From contig CALLKE010000001.1 in assembly GCA_938008555.1 (NCBI GenBank), positions 1 through 64,000 of the forward strand: a stretch of 64,000 nt of DNA. Direction: 5' to 3'. The DNA comes from an uncultured Pedobacter sp. GTDB lineage: Bacteria > Bacteroidota > Bacteroidia > Sphingobacteriales > Sphingobacteriaceae. The notes under the pieces are model-generated. The model had not been told where the DNA came from. It ran no database searches and saw nothing but the letters and a program-made list of their open reading frames with translations. A program made the translations under genes and the position numbers. Positions 1 through 9,281 of the stretch are shown one piece after another (within the stretch, counting starts at the first letter, position 1; each line of letters begins with the position of its first letter).

Positions 1-89
1 CTTTAGTTGCTTGAAAAGCACAGTGTGTTTCAATATTTTCGATCATATTTTGTCCCAATATTACCTATCATACATTTAGATACACTACC
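1..89 (+). mobile_element. Right end of a MITE-like element (partial copy, cut by window edge)
   Basis: These 89 bases match 42639-42727 with three mismatches (positions 32, 52 and 56). That other copy is the right part of a 161-bp inverted-repeat element. The last 23 bases here are the same right terminal inverted repeat, ending in CACTACC at 83-89. The left part lies outside the window. Sequence from base 90 onward is unrelated to the flank of the other copy and encodes a transposase fragment, so this copy seems to have landed in, or beside, a decaying insertion sequence. Confidence 0.8.
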
Positions 90-347
90 CAGAGGAGAAG
101 TTCTTCAGCAAGTGAAGAAAAAATTTGGATACATTATACAGATAGTCATGTGGAACATGACTCAGAAAATACCTTTTAAGCCCTTATTTAAAAGATGCAT
201 CATCGAACGAACTTTTTGCTTGGCTAGACAATGATAGAAGACTTTGCAGAAATCATGAACTCTTAATCGATTTTTCTGAAAATACGCTCAATTTATCTGC
301 TATAAAACTAAATTTTGAACAAAATTTAAACAGACTCTTAATAAAAA
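90..347 (+). pseudogene. Transposase C-terminal remnant (IS5-like DDE family), frameshifted
   Basis: Starting right after the repeat, one frame reads like the end of an IS5-type DDE transposase: ...FKPLFKRCIIERTF, corresponding to the family's KRWxVERTFxWL motif. At the T5 run at 213-217 the frame must shift by one base, after which it continues AWLDNDRRLCRNHELL and SENTLNLSAIKLNF, the usual tail of these enzymes. The original frame stops at 232-234. There is no start codon or N-terminal catalytic part. It is a dead 3' fragment, cut on its left by the MITE-like copy and ending just before the next gene. The exact IS subgroup cannot be named from this fragment. Confidence 0.7.
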
Positions 348-350
348 CAT

Positions 351-2030
351 ATGCAAAAAATCTATTTAGGACAGCTCATCGCTTGTCTACTATTCACCTC
401 ATCTGCCTGTAAACGTGAGCTGATTCAATCGGGAGCTACGCCTGTTAAAGGTGCGCAGCATCTCCTTTCTAAAAATCAAATTAATAGCCACATTATCAGC
501 ATTCTTAACGTCAAAAATAATTTCAAATGGGCAGATGCTAGTCCACAAATCATATGGAGTGCTTTAAATTATTCAAATAATGTCCTATCAATAGGCTACA
601 AACCCCAAAGCTGGACAAACGAACAAGTTGACGCTAATCTACACCTAATCGACATAGAGTCCCAAGAGTGGCAAGAGGCTAAGAAACAAATCCTACGATT
701 AGTATGGGAAGAGGAAAGGAAGAACAAGCCTAATCTAAAAATAGAAGAGTTGGAAATTTACCCACAAAAACATTTGCCTGTAATTTGTGTCTCTGTTTAT
801 AATTTAAACACAGTAGAAAAGCTAAGAAGATCAGCATTGATACGCTATGCTGAGCCAATGAGCTACACAATCTCTGAGAGACAAGGAGATCAATTACAGA
901 GTGCTTTAAGTAATCTTGGTTGCAATAGGGCAAATCCTTATAAAGGAGTATTGGTTGATAGTATAGACTATACCCTCATTCAGCCTAATAGTAAAATGTC
1001 TTGGAATTACGCCCATCACTATATACCTGAGGCATGGAAAACAAGTACTGGGAAGGGAGTTAAAGTGATGGTTATTGACACCGGCTGCAGTCTAAATCAG
1101 GAAAACCTACAGTCCCAGTTTAATCAAGGAAGATCCGTTGGCCGTACTGTTGAACACCTCGTAACTCTACGAAACATAATTGAATACCATCCAGAAAGAT
1201 TTTCTAAAGAAAGAGGAACCCCTATTGGTAGAAAACATGCTATACGTAACGACTCGCCTGAAGCACTGGGAGATTTTTGCGGACATGGCACGATGATGGC
1301 AGGAGTAATTGCTGCACCAAGAGGTACCGACGGCAGTGCATGTGGTATAGCATATAATTGTGACCTAGTAACAGTAAAAGCAACACAAGACGTCTTCATA
1401 AGCACAGATACCGAAATTCTAAGTGTGATTGATGCTTTTAATCTGGCGGCTAATAGACAGGATATTAAAATCATTAGTATGAGTCTGGGCACGCCATTTC
1501 GTGAAAGCATGCTTGCCGATGCAATCAAAAAAGCAGCAAATAGTGGCAAACTAATTTTCTGTGCAGCGGGAACAGCTCATGAGTCATTTAAAGTGACCAA
1601 ACATTGGGGAGTTGTATTTCCGGCTTCTATGCCTGAAGTAATTGCTGTTACAGGAATAAAAGATAACCTGAGAGAAGCATGTGATGTTTGCCACGAGGGA
1701 CCAGAAATAGATTTTGTTGCCGTTGTACAACGGAGTAGCAAAAAATTCCTTTCGCTTACACTAGCCACGAGCGGAGATATTCCGGCTGTGGACGGCGGCT
1801 CTTCCGTAGCAACAGCTATGATGGCGGGCATGGCAGCCATCGTTTGGAGCAAATACCCCAATAAATCAGCATCTGAGATATTAAGAATACTAAAAGCATC
1901 CTCAACAAACCCTAATAAGAATATTTATTGGGGCTCAGGAATTCTGGATGCATACAAGGCATTATCTTTTGATGGAATATTTGGCCCAGGTGAATCGTTG
2001 AAGAGCTCAGTCACCAGACCTAAATATTGA
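351..2030 (+). CDS. Subtilisin-like (S8) serine peptidase lipoprotein
   Basis: This 559-aa protein begins with a lipoprotein signal ending LFTSSAC (Cys20), so it should be anchored in the cell envelope after export. A prodomain-like region fills about residues 30-220. The S8 peptidase domain follows, with the catalytic Asp in VMVIDTG (D243), His in CGHGTMMAG (H312) and Ser in GGSSVATAMMAG (S485). The oxyanion-hole Asn, normally in an AAGN motif, appears to be Thr408 (CAAGTAHE), which is unusual. An insert of about 40 residues lies between D243 and H312. No T9SS C-terminal sorting domain is evident. The ATG at 351 is chosen because it gives the complete signal peptide. The gene sits alone just downstream of a transposase remnant. 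The substrate is unknown; a role in degrading proteins or peptides is inferred from the family only. Confidence 0.85.
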   Translation: MQKIYLGQLIACLLFTSSACKRELIQSGATPVKGAQHLLSKNQINSHIISILNVKNNFKWADASPQIIWSALNYSNNVLSIGYKPQSWTNEQVDANLHLIDIESQEWQEAKKQILRLVWEEERKNKPNLKIEELEIYPQKHLPVICVSVYNLNTVEKLRRSALIRYAEPMSYTISERQGDQLQSALSNLGCNRANPYKGVLVDSIDYTLIQPNSKMSWNYAHHYIPEAWKTSTGKGVKVMVIDTGCSLNQENLQSQFNQGRSVGRTVEHLVTLRNIIEYHPERFSKERGTPIGRKHAIRNDSPEALGDFCGHGTMMAGVIAAPRGTDGSACGIAYNCDLVTVKATQDVFISTDTEILSVIDAFNLAANRQDIKIISMSLGTPFRESMLADAIKKAANSGKLIFCAAGTAHESFKVTKHWGVVFPASMPEVIAVTGIKDNLREACDVCHEGPEIDFVAVVQRSSKKFLSLTLATSGDIPAVDGGSSVATAMMAGMAAIVWSKYPNKSASEILRILKASSTNPNKNIYWGSGILDAYKALSFDGIFGPGESLKSSVTRPKY

Positions 2031-2375
2031 ATTCCATTTTTCCTATCCAACCTCTTTTAGACCAAATTAAATAGAGGATGATGAACCATCTAAAAGATTA
2101 AATCATCAGTCTTCGAACACTAAAGTCCTACTATTTTACATAACATCGCCTCCTTAGGACTTTATGCTAAAGGGTAGATGCTACCCTATCCTAAAGATCA
2201 CATTACAGAGTGCAAAAGCAATTTATATTATCGCTCCCTGCACGCTTGAATGTAGTATCTCCATCTAAAGCCACTTAAAATAGCTTGAATGGAAATACTA
2301 TATTTACCAACACTCTCTAGAAAACTAGTCGAGCAGCATGTACTATATTGTTTTGTGACATTTTAAATAGGAAAA
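2031..2375. other. Intergenic region between subtilase and SprE/PorW genes
   Basis: No gene was seen in these 345 bases. There is a compact hairpin at 2171-2187 (AGGGTAG, loop ATG, CTACCCT) and a looser pairing of AAAGTCCT near 2121 with AGGACTTT near 2156. Either may help terminate the upstream transcript. The promoter of the downstream gene should also lie here, but no convincing motif could be picked. Confidence 0.4.
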
Positions 2376-5120
2376 TTGAAAACCTCCCTCAAACAAACAC
2401 TCTCAAAACTACTATTAAGCTTACTTTTTTGTGCTTTAACAGCATGTTTTTCTCAAAAGAACACGCTATTCAATCGCAACCTACAAAACCTCACAGCCCA
2501 CTACAATATACTTTACAACGCTAATTTACTATTAGCCGAAAGTGAAGAAGACATGCGACTTGCTTATAAGGACAACTATGATCACTTAATACCGGTTTAC
2601 CAGGAGCCCAATGACGCACTTTCGCAACCACAAGTACCAAAGCTCGATGAAGCCCTAATAAAAGCGAACAAGATTATTAACCAAAAAACACAAAGCCACT
2701 ATATAGGAGATGCCTATTTTATAATTGCAAAAGCAAATTATCTGAAATCTAATTTTTTTAATGCGCTTGGTTTTTTTGATTACGTATACGAGAAGTACAG
2801 AAAACAAGATGATCTAGGACAGGCTAGCTTAGCTTGGAAAGCCCGATCATTAATACAGTTAGAACTACTTGATGAGGCACAGGCTACATTGGATAGTGCA
2901 TTAAAATACATCAATCTCAAAAAAAGATCAGCTGCTGATATTTATGCAATCAGAGCTCAAATGCATATTTATAAAAATCAAAATGAAGAAGCCGCCACTT
3001 CGCTATTGAAAGCTTTAAAATTGCTAAGTAACAGAAGATTAGACAGAATTAGATGGACTTATTTGCTCGCGCAATTACAGCAACAGGCTGGAAAAACAAA
3101 TCTAGCATATACCAATTATACCAAGACTGTTCATAGTAATTCGGACTTTATAATGGCTTTTAATGCTAATCTAAACCGGATTAGTATTGAAGCTGAAGAG
3201 AATGGAGCAAAGGTTGATCGCGTAGCTAGGCTAAAAAAATTACTAAAAGACGACAACAATGTCGAACTAATTGATCAAATATACTACCACATAGGAAAAG
3301 TGTATGAAGAAGAAAAAGATGTTAATAATGCCATCAAAAGCTATCAAACGTCCGCTCATAAAAGCACTAAAAATCAAAACCAGAAAGGCTTGTCTTACCT
3401 TAAGCTTGCAGACATCTATTTCAATTCGGCAGATTATATTAAGTCTAAAGCATATTATGATAGCACGCTTTCCACTTTGTCAAAGGATAATCCAGATTAT
3501 AAAAAAATACAAAAGAAGGCAAATCATATAGCATTATTAGCTAATCGACTTAACATCATTGCAAAAGAAAACCTATTACAAAAACTTGCTCAATTACCAG
3601 AAGATAAACAGAGTAGTCAAATTGACTCTATAGTCACTCTACAAATTGCAAATGCCTCTTCAGCTACCAACACAATAGCAAATTCATATACCGACCAACA
3701 AACATCTGACAATAATGAAGATCAAAAATTTTATTTCAGTAATGCAGCTGCAATAAGTCAAGGACAGTCCATTTTTAAAAAAACCTGGGGAGATCGGATC
3801 TTAGAAGACGACTGGCGTAGAAGTCAAAAACCGAATTCAAATACTATCAATACTAACATCCCAATTAACCAGAACCACCAAGTCAATACGAGCGGTGTTT
3901 CAAGTACCGCGGATTCTACCTCATTAAAACAGTTTGAAAAGCAAAAACGTGCACTTATAGCGAGTATCCCACTAACATCAGAACAATGCGCCATCTCTGA
4001 TGAGAAAATAGCCTCAGCCTATTTTGATATTGCTACTCATTATCGCGAAGTAATTAATGACCCAGAAGAGGCCATCCGAAATTATGAGACACTATTAACG
4101 TTATATCCAAACAATCATCATAAACTTGCCACTTACTACAACTTATATCGGTTATACGAATCTAGGAATCCTGACAAATCAGCATACTACAAGAATCTTG
4201 TTTTAACTGAGTATCCAGAAAGTATTTTTGCAAAAACAATTCTAAATCCTCATTTTAATCAAAAAGTCAGTGAGTTAGAATCAGCACTCAACCTTTTTTA
4301 TGATGAAATCTATTGTAACTATACTGAGAAAAAATATGATGACGTAATACGCTACACCAATCTGGCTCAAGCTAAATTTGGACTAAACAAACTATCGCCA
4401 CAGCTTGCTTATTTGAATGCACTAGCTACTGGACATAAGCACACGCTGGATGTATTTGAGGCTGCACTCAAACAAATTATCAGTGATTTTGCTGGGGATA
4501 GCCTAGTTGTACCACTGATCCAAAAACAACTTTTATTTATCAATGCTCACCGAAAATTATTCACCAATCGCAAATTCGCATTGCTTGATAATGAGTCTTC
4601 GCCACTACCATTCTTTGAAGAACCTAAAATAGAGCCCATCACTCCAAACAATATTCATGTTGAGGATAAAGTAGTAATTACTGCTCCTGTAACACCCAGT
4701 CAAGTGATTGAAGCACCCAAAGTACCTCCTACTCCAGACCACAGCAACTTTTTCTCGGCTGAAGAATCTACAGAATATTACTTCATTATTGATGTTACAG
4801 AATCGACCTTTAACCTAAGCTCATCTCGTTTCGGAATTGGACAATTTAATAGAGCTAGATACCCTGGCGGCGAAATAAAACATCAATTAAAATTGTTAGA
4901 GAATCAAAATCAATTGATATTTGTGGGCGTATTTCCAAGTAAAGATGCTGCGGCTGATTATTACAATAAAATCAATCCATTAATGTCGCAAATCATGAAA
5001 ATACCTACCAATAAATACATTACATTTTATATCAGCAGACAAAACTTTGAAAAACTTACCAATCGAGAAATAATTGATTGGTACATCGATTTTTTCAGGA
5101 AAACGATCAATGTCAAATAA
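2376..5120 (+). CDS. porW: SprE/PorW-type type IX secretion/gliding TPR lipoprotein
   Basis: The 914-aa product has a lipoprotein signal (LLFCALTAC, Cys24), then the family's characteristic N-terminal stretch with NLTAHYNILYNANLLL, a long series of tetratricopeptide-like helical repeats (about 100-720), a low-complexity Ser/Thr/Asn/Gln-rich region around 440-530, and a C-terminal domain of about 110 residues (FIIDVTESTFNLSSSRFGIG to FYISRQNFEKL). This matches the SprE (Flavobacterium johnsoniae)/PorW (Porphyromonas gingivalis) lipoproteins needed for T9SS function. The start is TTG at 2376: an in-frame TAA at 2364 rules out longer forms and the TTG gives a complete signal peptide. Only three bases separate it from the next gene, so the two are likely co-transcribed. 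gldKLMN lie about 4 kb downstream on the other strand. Confidence 0.75.
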   Translation: MKTSLKQTLSKLLLSLLFCALTACFSQKNTLFNRNLQNLTAHYNILYNANLLLAESEEDMRLAYKDNYDHLIPVYQEPNDALSQPQVPKLDEALIKANKIINQKTQSHYIGDAYFIIAKANYLKSNFFNALGFFDYVYEKYRKQDDLGQASLAWKARSLIQLELLDEAQATLDSALKYINLKKRSAADIYAIRAQMHIYKNQNEEAATSLLKALKLLSNRRLDRIRWTYLLAQLQQQAGKTNLAYTNYTKTVHSNSDFIMAFNANLNRISIEAEENGAKVDRVARLKKLLKDDNNVELIDQIYYHIGKVYEEEKDVNNAIKSYQTSAHKSTKNQNQKGLSYLKLADIYFNSADYIKSKAYYDSTLSTLSKDNPDYKKIQKKANHIALLANRLNIIAKENLLQKLAQLPEDKQSSQIDSIVTLQIANASSATNTIANSYTDQQTSDNNEDQKFYFSNAAAISQGQSIFKKTWGDRILEDDWRRSQKPNSNTINTNIPINQNHQVNTSGVSSTADSTSLKQFEKQKRALIASIPLTSEQCAISDEKIASAYFDIATHYREVINDPEEAIRNYETLLTLYPNNHHKLATYYNLYRLYESRNPDKSAYYKNLVLTEYPESIFAKTILNPHFNQKVSELESALNLFYDEIYCNYTEKKYDDVIRYTNLAQAKFGLNKLSPQLAYLNALATGHKHTLDVFEAALKQIISDFAGDSLVVPLIQKQLLFINAHRKLFTNRKFALLDNESSPLPFFEEPKIEPITPNNIHVEDKVVITAPVTPSQVIEAPKVPPTPDHSNFFSAEESTEYYFIIDVTESTFNLSSSRFGIGQFNRARYPGGEIKHQLKLLENQNQLIFVGVFPSKDAAADYYNKINPLMSQIMKIPTNKYITFYISRQNFEKLTNREIIDWYIDFFRKTINVK

Positions 5121-5123
5121 ATT

Positions 5124-7322
5124 ATGGATACTCAGTTAAGTAGGGAAGATATTCGTCGATACAACAATAGATTCTGGAAATGGATTTTAGGAATTATCTT
5201 CTTTTGTGCATTACTCATTCTTAGCACAGGCTTAGGCCTATTTGGGAAACTACCTTCTTTTAGAGAACTAGAAAATCCCAAAAACAACCTCGCTTCAGAA
5301 ATTATTTCTAGCGATGATGTCATCTTAGGTACCTACTTCGTTCAGAATCGTTCTAATGTTCGATATAACGAAATCTCACCGAACATTATCAATGCTCTGA
5401 TAGCTACAGAGGATATACGTTTTTATAGCCATTCTGGAATTGATTTCAAACGAACATTTACTATTCTGTTTTATAACTTAATGGGCAAAAAACAAGGAGC
5501 AAGTACGATTACACAACAGCTAGCACTCAATTTATTTTCTAAAGAAGGTCGAGCTAGTAGTTATCTCAAGCGCTTTATTCAAAAATTACAGGAGCTCATC
5601 ATCGCTGTCAAACTCGAACGTAATTACACAAAGGAAGAAATCATTACCATGTATTTGAATACAGTAGATTTTGGCTCGTACAGCACCTTTGGTATTAAAT
5701 CAGCCGCACGCACTTACTTTAATACCACACCTAGCAAAATATTTCCAGAACAAGCCGCCGTTTTAGTGGGCATGCTCAAAGGCCCCTCTTATTATTCCCC
5801 AATCCGAAATCCTGAACGATCGAAAGCTCGAAGGAACACTGTTTTGAGTAACATGGAGAATGCAGGATTTTTGAGTAGTTCAGAATCTGAGCTTTTGCAA
5901 AAAAAGCGTTTAATCCTCTCATTTAATCTTTCAGATCATAATGACGGATCTGCTACTTATTTCCGCGCAGTGCTGAAGAAAGACATCAAAACCATTTTTC
6001 AAGAAAATAACATCACCAAACCCGATGGCACACCCTATGATTTAGATCGTGATGGTCTTAAAATATACACCTCCATTAATTCACACATGCAACTTTATGC
6101 AGAGGAAGCACAACGAACATATTTGAAAGATCTACAAATGCAATTTAATGCACAATGGCGTGGAAAAGACCCCTTTAAGGGTTTTGAGCAGCTCATTGAT
6201 CAAGGGATAAAACGTTCAGATCGTTATCGTCAATCTATTATCGAAGGAAAAACTGAGAGTCAGATCAAGACCGATTTTAATACCCCTACTAAAATGACCA
6301 TCTTCACCTGGAAAGGAACAATTGACACAACCATGAGGCCCATCGATTCACTTAAGTATTACAAGCTGATGCTACGGAACGCGATCATGTCCATGGAGCC
6401 TCAAACAGGATACGTTCGCGCTTGGGTAGGTGGTACTAATTATGAATATTTTCAATACGATCAAGTAAAAATGGGAACCCGCCAAGTAGGTTCTACAGCC
6501 AAACCATTTACCTATACAGCTGCATTGCAAAAAGGCTTTTCTCCATGCTTTCAAGTACTCAATGAGCCTATCACGATCAACGATTGGACACCAAAGTCAG
6601 AAAATCCCATTCCTGGATACCTGACATTAAAAAGAGCAATGGCCAAATCTCAGAACTACATCACAGCCTATCTCATGCGTGAAGTGGGTGAAACTGCCGT
6701 TGCCACACTCATCAAGAAAATGGGAGTTACCAGCGATGTTCCCGCATATCCTTCTATTTGTCTCGGTACATTTGATGCCTCTTTGTACGATATGGTAGGC
6801 GCCTATTCTGTATTTGCGAACCGTGGAATTTGGACAGAGCCCATTTATCTATTACGTATTGAAGACAAAAATGGGCATGTACTTTATGAAAAGAAACCTA
6901 GAATTGTCGTTGCCCTTGAGGAACAATATGCCTATGCAATGACTAGTATGTTAAAAGATGTAGTCACCGAGGGTACAGGAATTAGATTACGCTATAAATA
7001 TAATTTGATGAACCCCATAGGAGGGAAAACAGGAACCACACAAAATAATTCAGACGGTTGGTTTATCGGTATAACACCTCAACTTGTTACCGGCGTTTGG
7101 ACCGGCTGTGAAGACAGAGCCATTCACTTTTTATCCACTAACCAAGGAGAAGGTGCGAATTCAGCATTGCCTATTTTTGCCTTATTTATGAAGCGTGTTT
7201 ATGCTGATCCTAAATTAAAATATTCACAAGGTGATTTTGCCCCCCCAAAAAGCGGCATTGATATTACAATGGACTGTGATAACTATAATCAGAAAGCTTC
7301 ACCTCAACCTGCTGTGAAGTAG
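5124..7322 (+). CDS. mrcA: Class A penicillin-binding protein 1A (glycosyltransferase/transpeptidase)
   Basis: This bifunctional enzyme of 732 aa polymerises glycan strands and cross-links peptidoglycan at the periplasmic face of the inner membrane. A short cytoplasmic tail and one membrane helix (about 17-40) come first. The GT51 glycosyltransferase domain follows, with the catalytic Glu96 in ATEDIRFYSHSGID and the GASTITQQLALNLF motif. The transpeptidase domain carries Ser457 and Lys460 (GSTAKPF), SQN at 509-511 and the KTGT box starting at K635. All expected active-site residues are present. ATG at 5124 lies three bases after the previous stop, suggesting translational linkage with the T9SS lipoprotein gene. 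Length and motif order are typical for PBP1A of Bacteroidota. Confidence 0.95.
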   Translation: MDTQLSREDIRRYNNRFWKWILGIIFFCALLILSTGLGLFGKLPSFRELENPKNNLASEIISSDDVILGTYFVQNRSNVRYNEISPNIINALIATEDIRFYSHSGIDFKRTFTILFYNLMGKKQGASTITQQLALNLFSKEGRASSYLKRFIQKLQELIIAVKLERNYTKEEIITMYLNTVDFGSYSTFGIKSAARTYFNTTPSKIFPEQAAVLVGMLKGPSYYSPIRNPERSKARRNTVLSNMENAGFLSSSESELLQKKRLILSFNLSDHNDGSATYFRAVLKKDIKTIFQENNITKPDGTPYDLDRDGLKIYTSINSHMQLYAEEAQRTYLKDLQMQFNAQWRGKDPFKGFEQLIDQGIKRSDRYRQSIIEGKTESQIKTDFNTPTKMTIFTWKGTIDTTMRPIDSLKYYKLMLRNAIMSMEPQTGYVRAWVGGTNYEYFQYDQVKMGTRQVGSTAKPFTYTAALQKGFSPCFQVLNEPITINDWTPKSENPIPGYLTLKRAMAKSQNYITAYLMREVGETAVATLIKKMGVTSDVPAYPSICLGTFDASLYDMVGAYSVFANRGIWTEPIYLLRIEDKNGHVLYEKKPRIVVALEEQYAYAMTSMLKDVVTEGTGIRLRYKYNLMNPIGGKTGTTQNNSDGWFIGITPQLVTGVWTGCEDRAIHFLSTNQGEGANSALPIFALFMKRVYADPKLKYSQGDFAPPKSGIDITMDCDNYNQKASPQPAVK

Positions 7323-7423
7323 AGTCAGAAACTAAAGACTAATTTTATATCACCAAATAGCAAACATATATCCTAAAAAGCCTCCTTCTGTAAACTAGAT
7401 TATCGAAAAGGAATAAAACTTTT

Positions 7424-9241
7424 ATGAAGGAATTTAACTACCAATTGCTACTAAAAAACATCCCACCTAAACCAGGAGTCTATCAGTTCTGGGACTTACA
7501 GGGTCATATACTTTATATAGGAAAAGCAAAAAATCTTAAAAACAGGGTCAAATCTTATTTCAATAAAGATAACCACCGTGTAAATGCCAAAACTCGAACG
7601 TTAGTAAACAAGATTCAGAACATCACGTTTACGATTGTAGATACTGAAATAGATGCCTGGTTACTGGAAAATAGTCTTATCAAAAAACATCAACCTCGCT
7701 ATAATGTTCTATTAAAAGATGATAAAACGTACCCTTGGATCGTTATCAAGAATGAACATTTTCCTCGGATTTTCTGGACTCGAAAAGTGATCAAAGATGG
7801 TTCAACCTATTTTGGTCCCTACGCATCTGTTAGTATGATGCATACTATTTTAGATCTCATTAAAGAATTATACCCTCTACGGAATTGCAACCTGCCTTTA
7901 AATTCCAAGAATATCGCTGCAAAAAAGTTCAAGGTCTGCTTAGAATACCAAATAGGAAATTGCAAAGGCCCTTGCGAAGCATTGCAATCGGAAGACGATT
8001 ACGATGAGAATATAGAAAGTATTAAAGACATTCTAAATGGAAAGATTGGAGCAGTGCTAAAAAGATTAAAATCAGAACTAGATCAATCTATTGCAGAACT
8101 CAATTTTGAATTATCCTATCAGTTAAAACTAAAGTACGAGTCATTAGAGCATTATCAGAGTAAATCTACTATCGTCAATTCTTCTATCTCTGATGTAGAT
8201 GTATTTAGTATTGCCTCCAATGATCAATATGCCTTCGTTAATTTTCTCAAAGTAATGAATGGCACAATCACCCAAACTCAAACAATAGAGCTTAAAAAAC
8301 GACTGGACGAAACCGAAGAAGAGCTTCTAAGTATTGCCATTTCTGAGTTTAGAGCGCGCTTTAACAGCATATCGAAAGAAATCATTATACCATTTGATCT
8401 TGACTTTAAAGATCCAACAATAAAATTCACCATCCCCAGGTTAGGGGAAAAAAAGAAATTACTAGAGCTATCACAAAAAAATGTTCTTTTTTTTAAGCGA
8501 CAAAGGTTGGAACAACATGAAAAGCTAAACCCACAAATCAAAACAGATCGGCTACTTAGCCAAATAATGAAAGATCTTCGCTTGAATCAGCTACCTCGAC
8601 ATATTGAATGTTTTGATAATTCTAACTTCCAAGGCAAATACCCTGTTTCTGCTATTGTCGTTTTTAAAGATGCGAAACCTTCAAAGAAAGATTATCGGCA
8701 CTTTAATGTAAAATCTGTTGAGGGACCTAATGACTTTGCCACGATGGAAGAGGCGGTCTTCAGAAGGTATAACCACATACTCGAGAAAGGTGAAGAGCTT
8801 CCTCAGCTTATTGTTATTGATGGAGGGAAAGGACAGCTCTCAGCTGCTCTAAAAAGTTTAAAAAAATTAAAGATAGACACACAAGTTACAGCCATTGGCA
8901 TAGCCAAACGTCTAGAAGAAATTTACTACCCAAACGATCAATATCCTATTTATCTAGATAAAAGATCCGAGACCTTAAAAATAATCCAACAACTACGAGA
9001 TGAGGCTCACCGATTTGGCATTACATTTCACCGCAATAAACGCAGTAAAGCAGCTCTAGTAACAGAGTTACACCGAATCCCAGGAATAGGAAAAACATCT
9101 GCTGATAAGCTACTTAGGCATTTCAAATCTGTGAGAAATATACAGGATGCCACAGAAAAAGATCTTCAGAAGATTATAAATGTGAAGCAAACGAAAACAT
9201 TACAAGCATATTTTCAAAATCAAAAAAAGCCCCTATCATAA
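7424..9241 (+). CDS. uvrC: UvrABC excinuclease subunit C
   Basis: UvrC makes the incisions on both sides of a DNA lesion in nucleotide excision repair, recruited by UvrB. The N-terminal GIY-YIG nuclease is clear (PGVYQF at 17-22, LYIGKAKNLKNRV at 30-42, with the catalytic Arg41). A UVR/UvrB-binding segment lies near 205-245. The RNase H-like C-terminal nuclease shows FDNSN (D398) and VIDGGKGQL (D466). The tail has a helix-hairpin-helix, LHRIPGIGKTSADKLL, starting about residue 549. The length of 605 aa is normal. It follows mrcA by about 100 bases, and its last codons form one arm of an inverted repeat separating it from the convergent gldN. Confidence 0.96.
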   Translation: MKEFNYQLLLKNIPPKPGVYQFWDLQGHILYIGKAKNLKNRVKSYFNKDNHRVNAKTRTLVNKIQNITFTIVDTEIDAWLLENSLIKKHQPRYNVLLKDDKTYPWIVIKNEHFPRIFWTRKVIKDGSTYFGPYASVSMMHTILDLIKELYPLRNCNLPLNSKNIAAKKFKVCLEYQIGNCKGPCEALQSEDDYDENIESIKDILNGKIGAVLKRLKSELDQSIAELNFELSYQLKLKYESLEHYQSKSTIVNSSISDVDVFSIASNDQYAFVNFLKVMNGTITQTQTIELKKRLDETEEELLSIAISEFRARFNSISKEIIIPFDLDFKDPTIKFTIPRLGEKKKLLELSQKNVLFFKRQRLEQHEKLNPQIKTDRLLSQIMKDLRLNQLPRHIECFDNSNFQGKYPVSAIVVFKDAKPSKKDYRHFNVKSVEGPNDFATMEEAVFRRYNHILEKGEELPQLIVIDGGKGQLSAALKSLKKLKIDTQVTAIGIAKRLEEIYYPNDQYPIYLDKRSETLKIIQQLRDEAHRFGITFHRNKRSKAALVTELHRIPGIGKTSADKLLRHFKSVRNIQDATEKDLQKIINVKQTKTLQAYFQNQKKPLS

Positions 9242-9269
9242 GAAAAGGATCTTTTTGATTTTGAAAATA
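9209..9269. terminator. Inverted repeat between uvrC and gldN (probable bidirectional terminator)
   Basis: An 18-base arm at 9209-9226 (TATTTTCAAAATCAAAAA) pairs perfectly with 9252-9269. The loop of 25 bases contains the uvrC stop codon. Runs of A and T at the stem ends would give a U-tract in either direction. It lies between convergent genes, so it probably ends both transcripts. Confidence 0.6.
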
Positions 9270-9281
9270 TCAATTAATCTA

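Noticed and set aside
7..234. 75-codon frame at the window start
   Set aside because: It begins inside the MITE right end and runs into the transposase remnant before a frameshift, so it is not an intact gene.
1124..1549. Antisense frame within the subtilase gene
   Set aside because: It is a shadow of the coding strand; the subtilase motifs show which frame is real.
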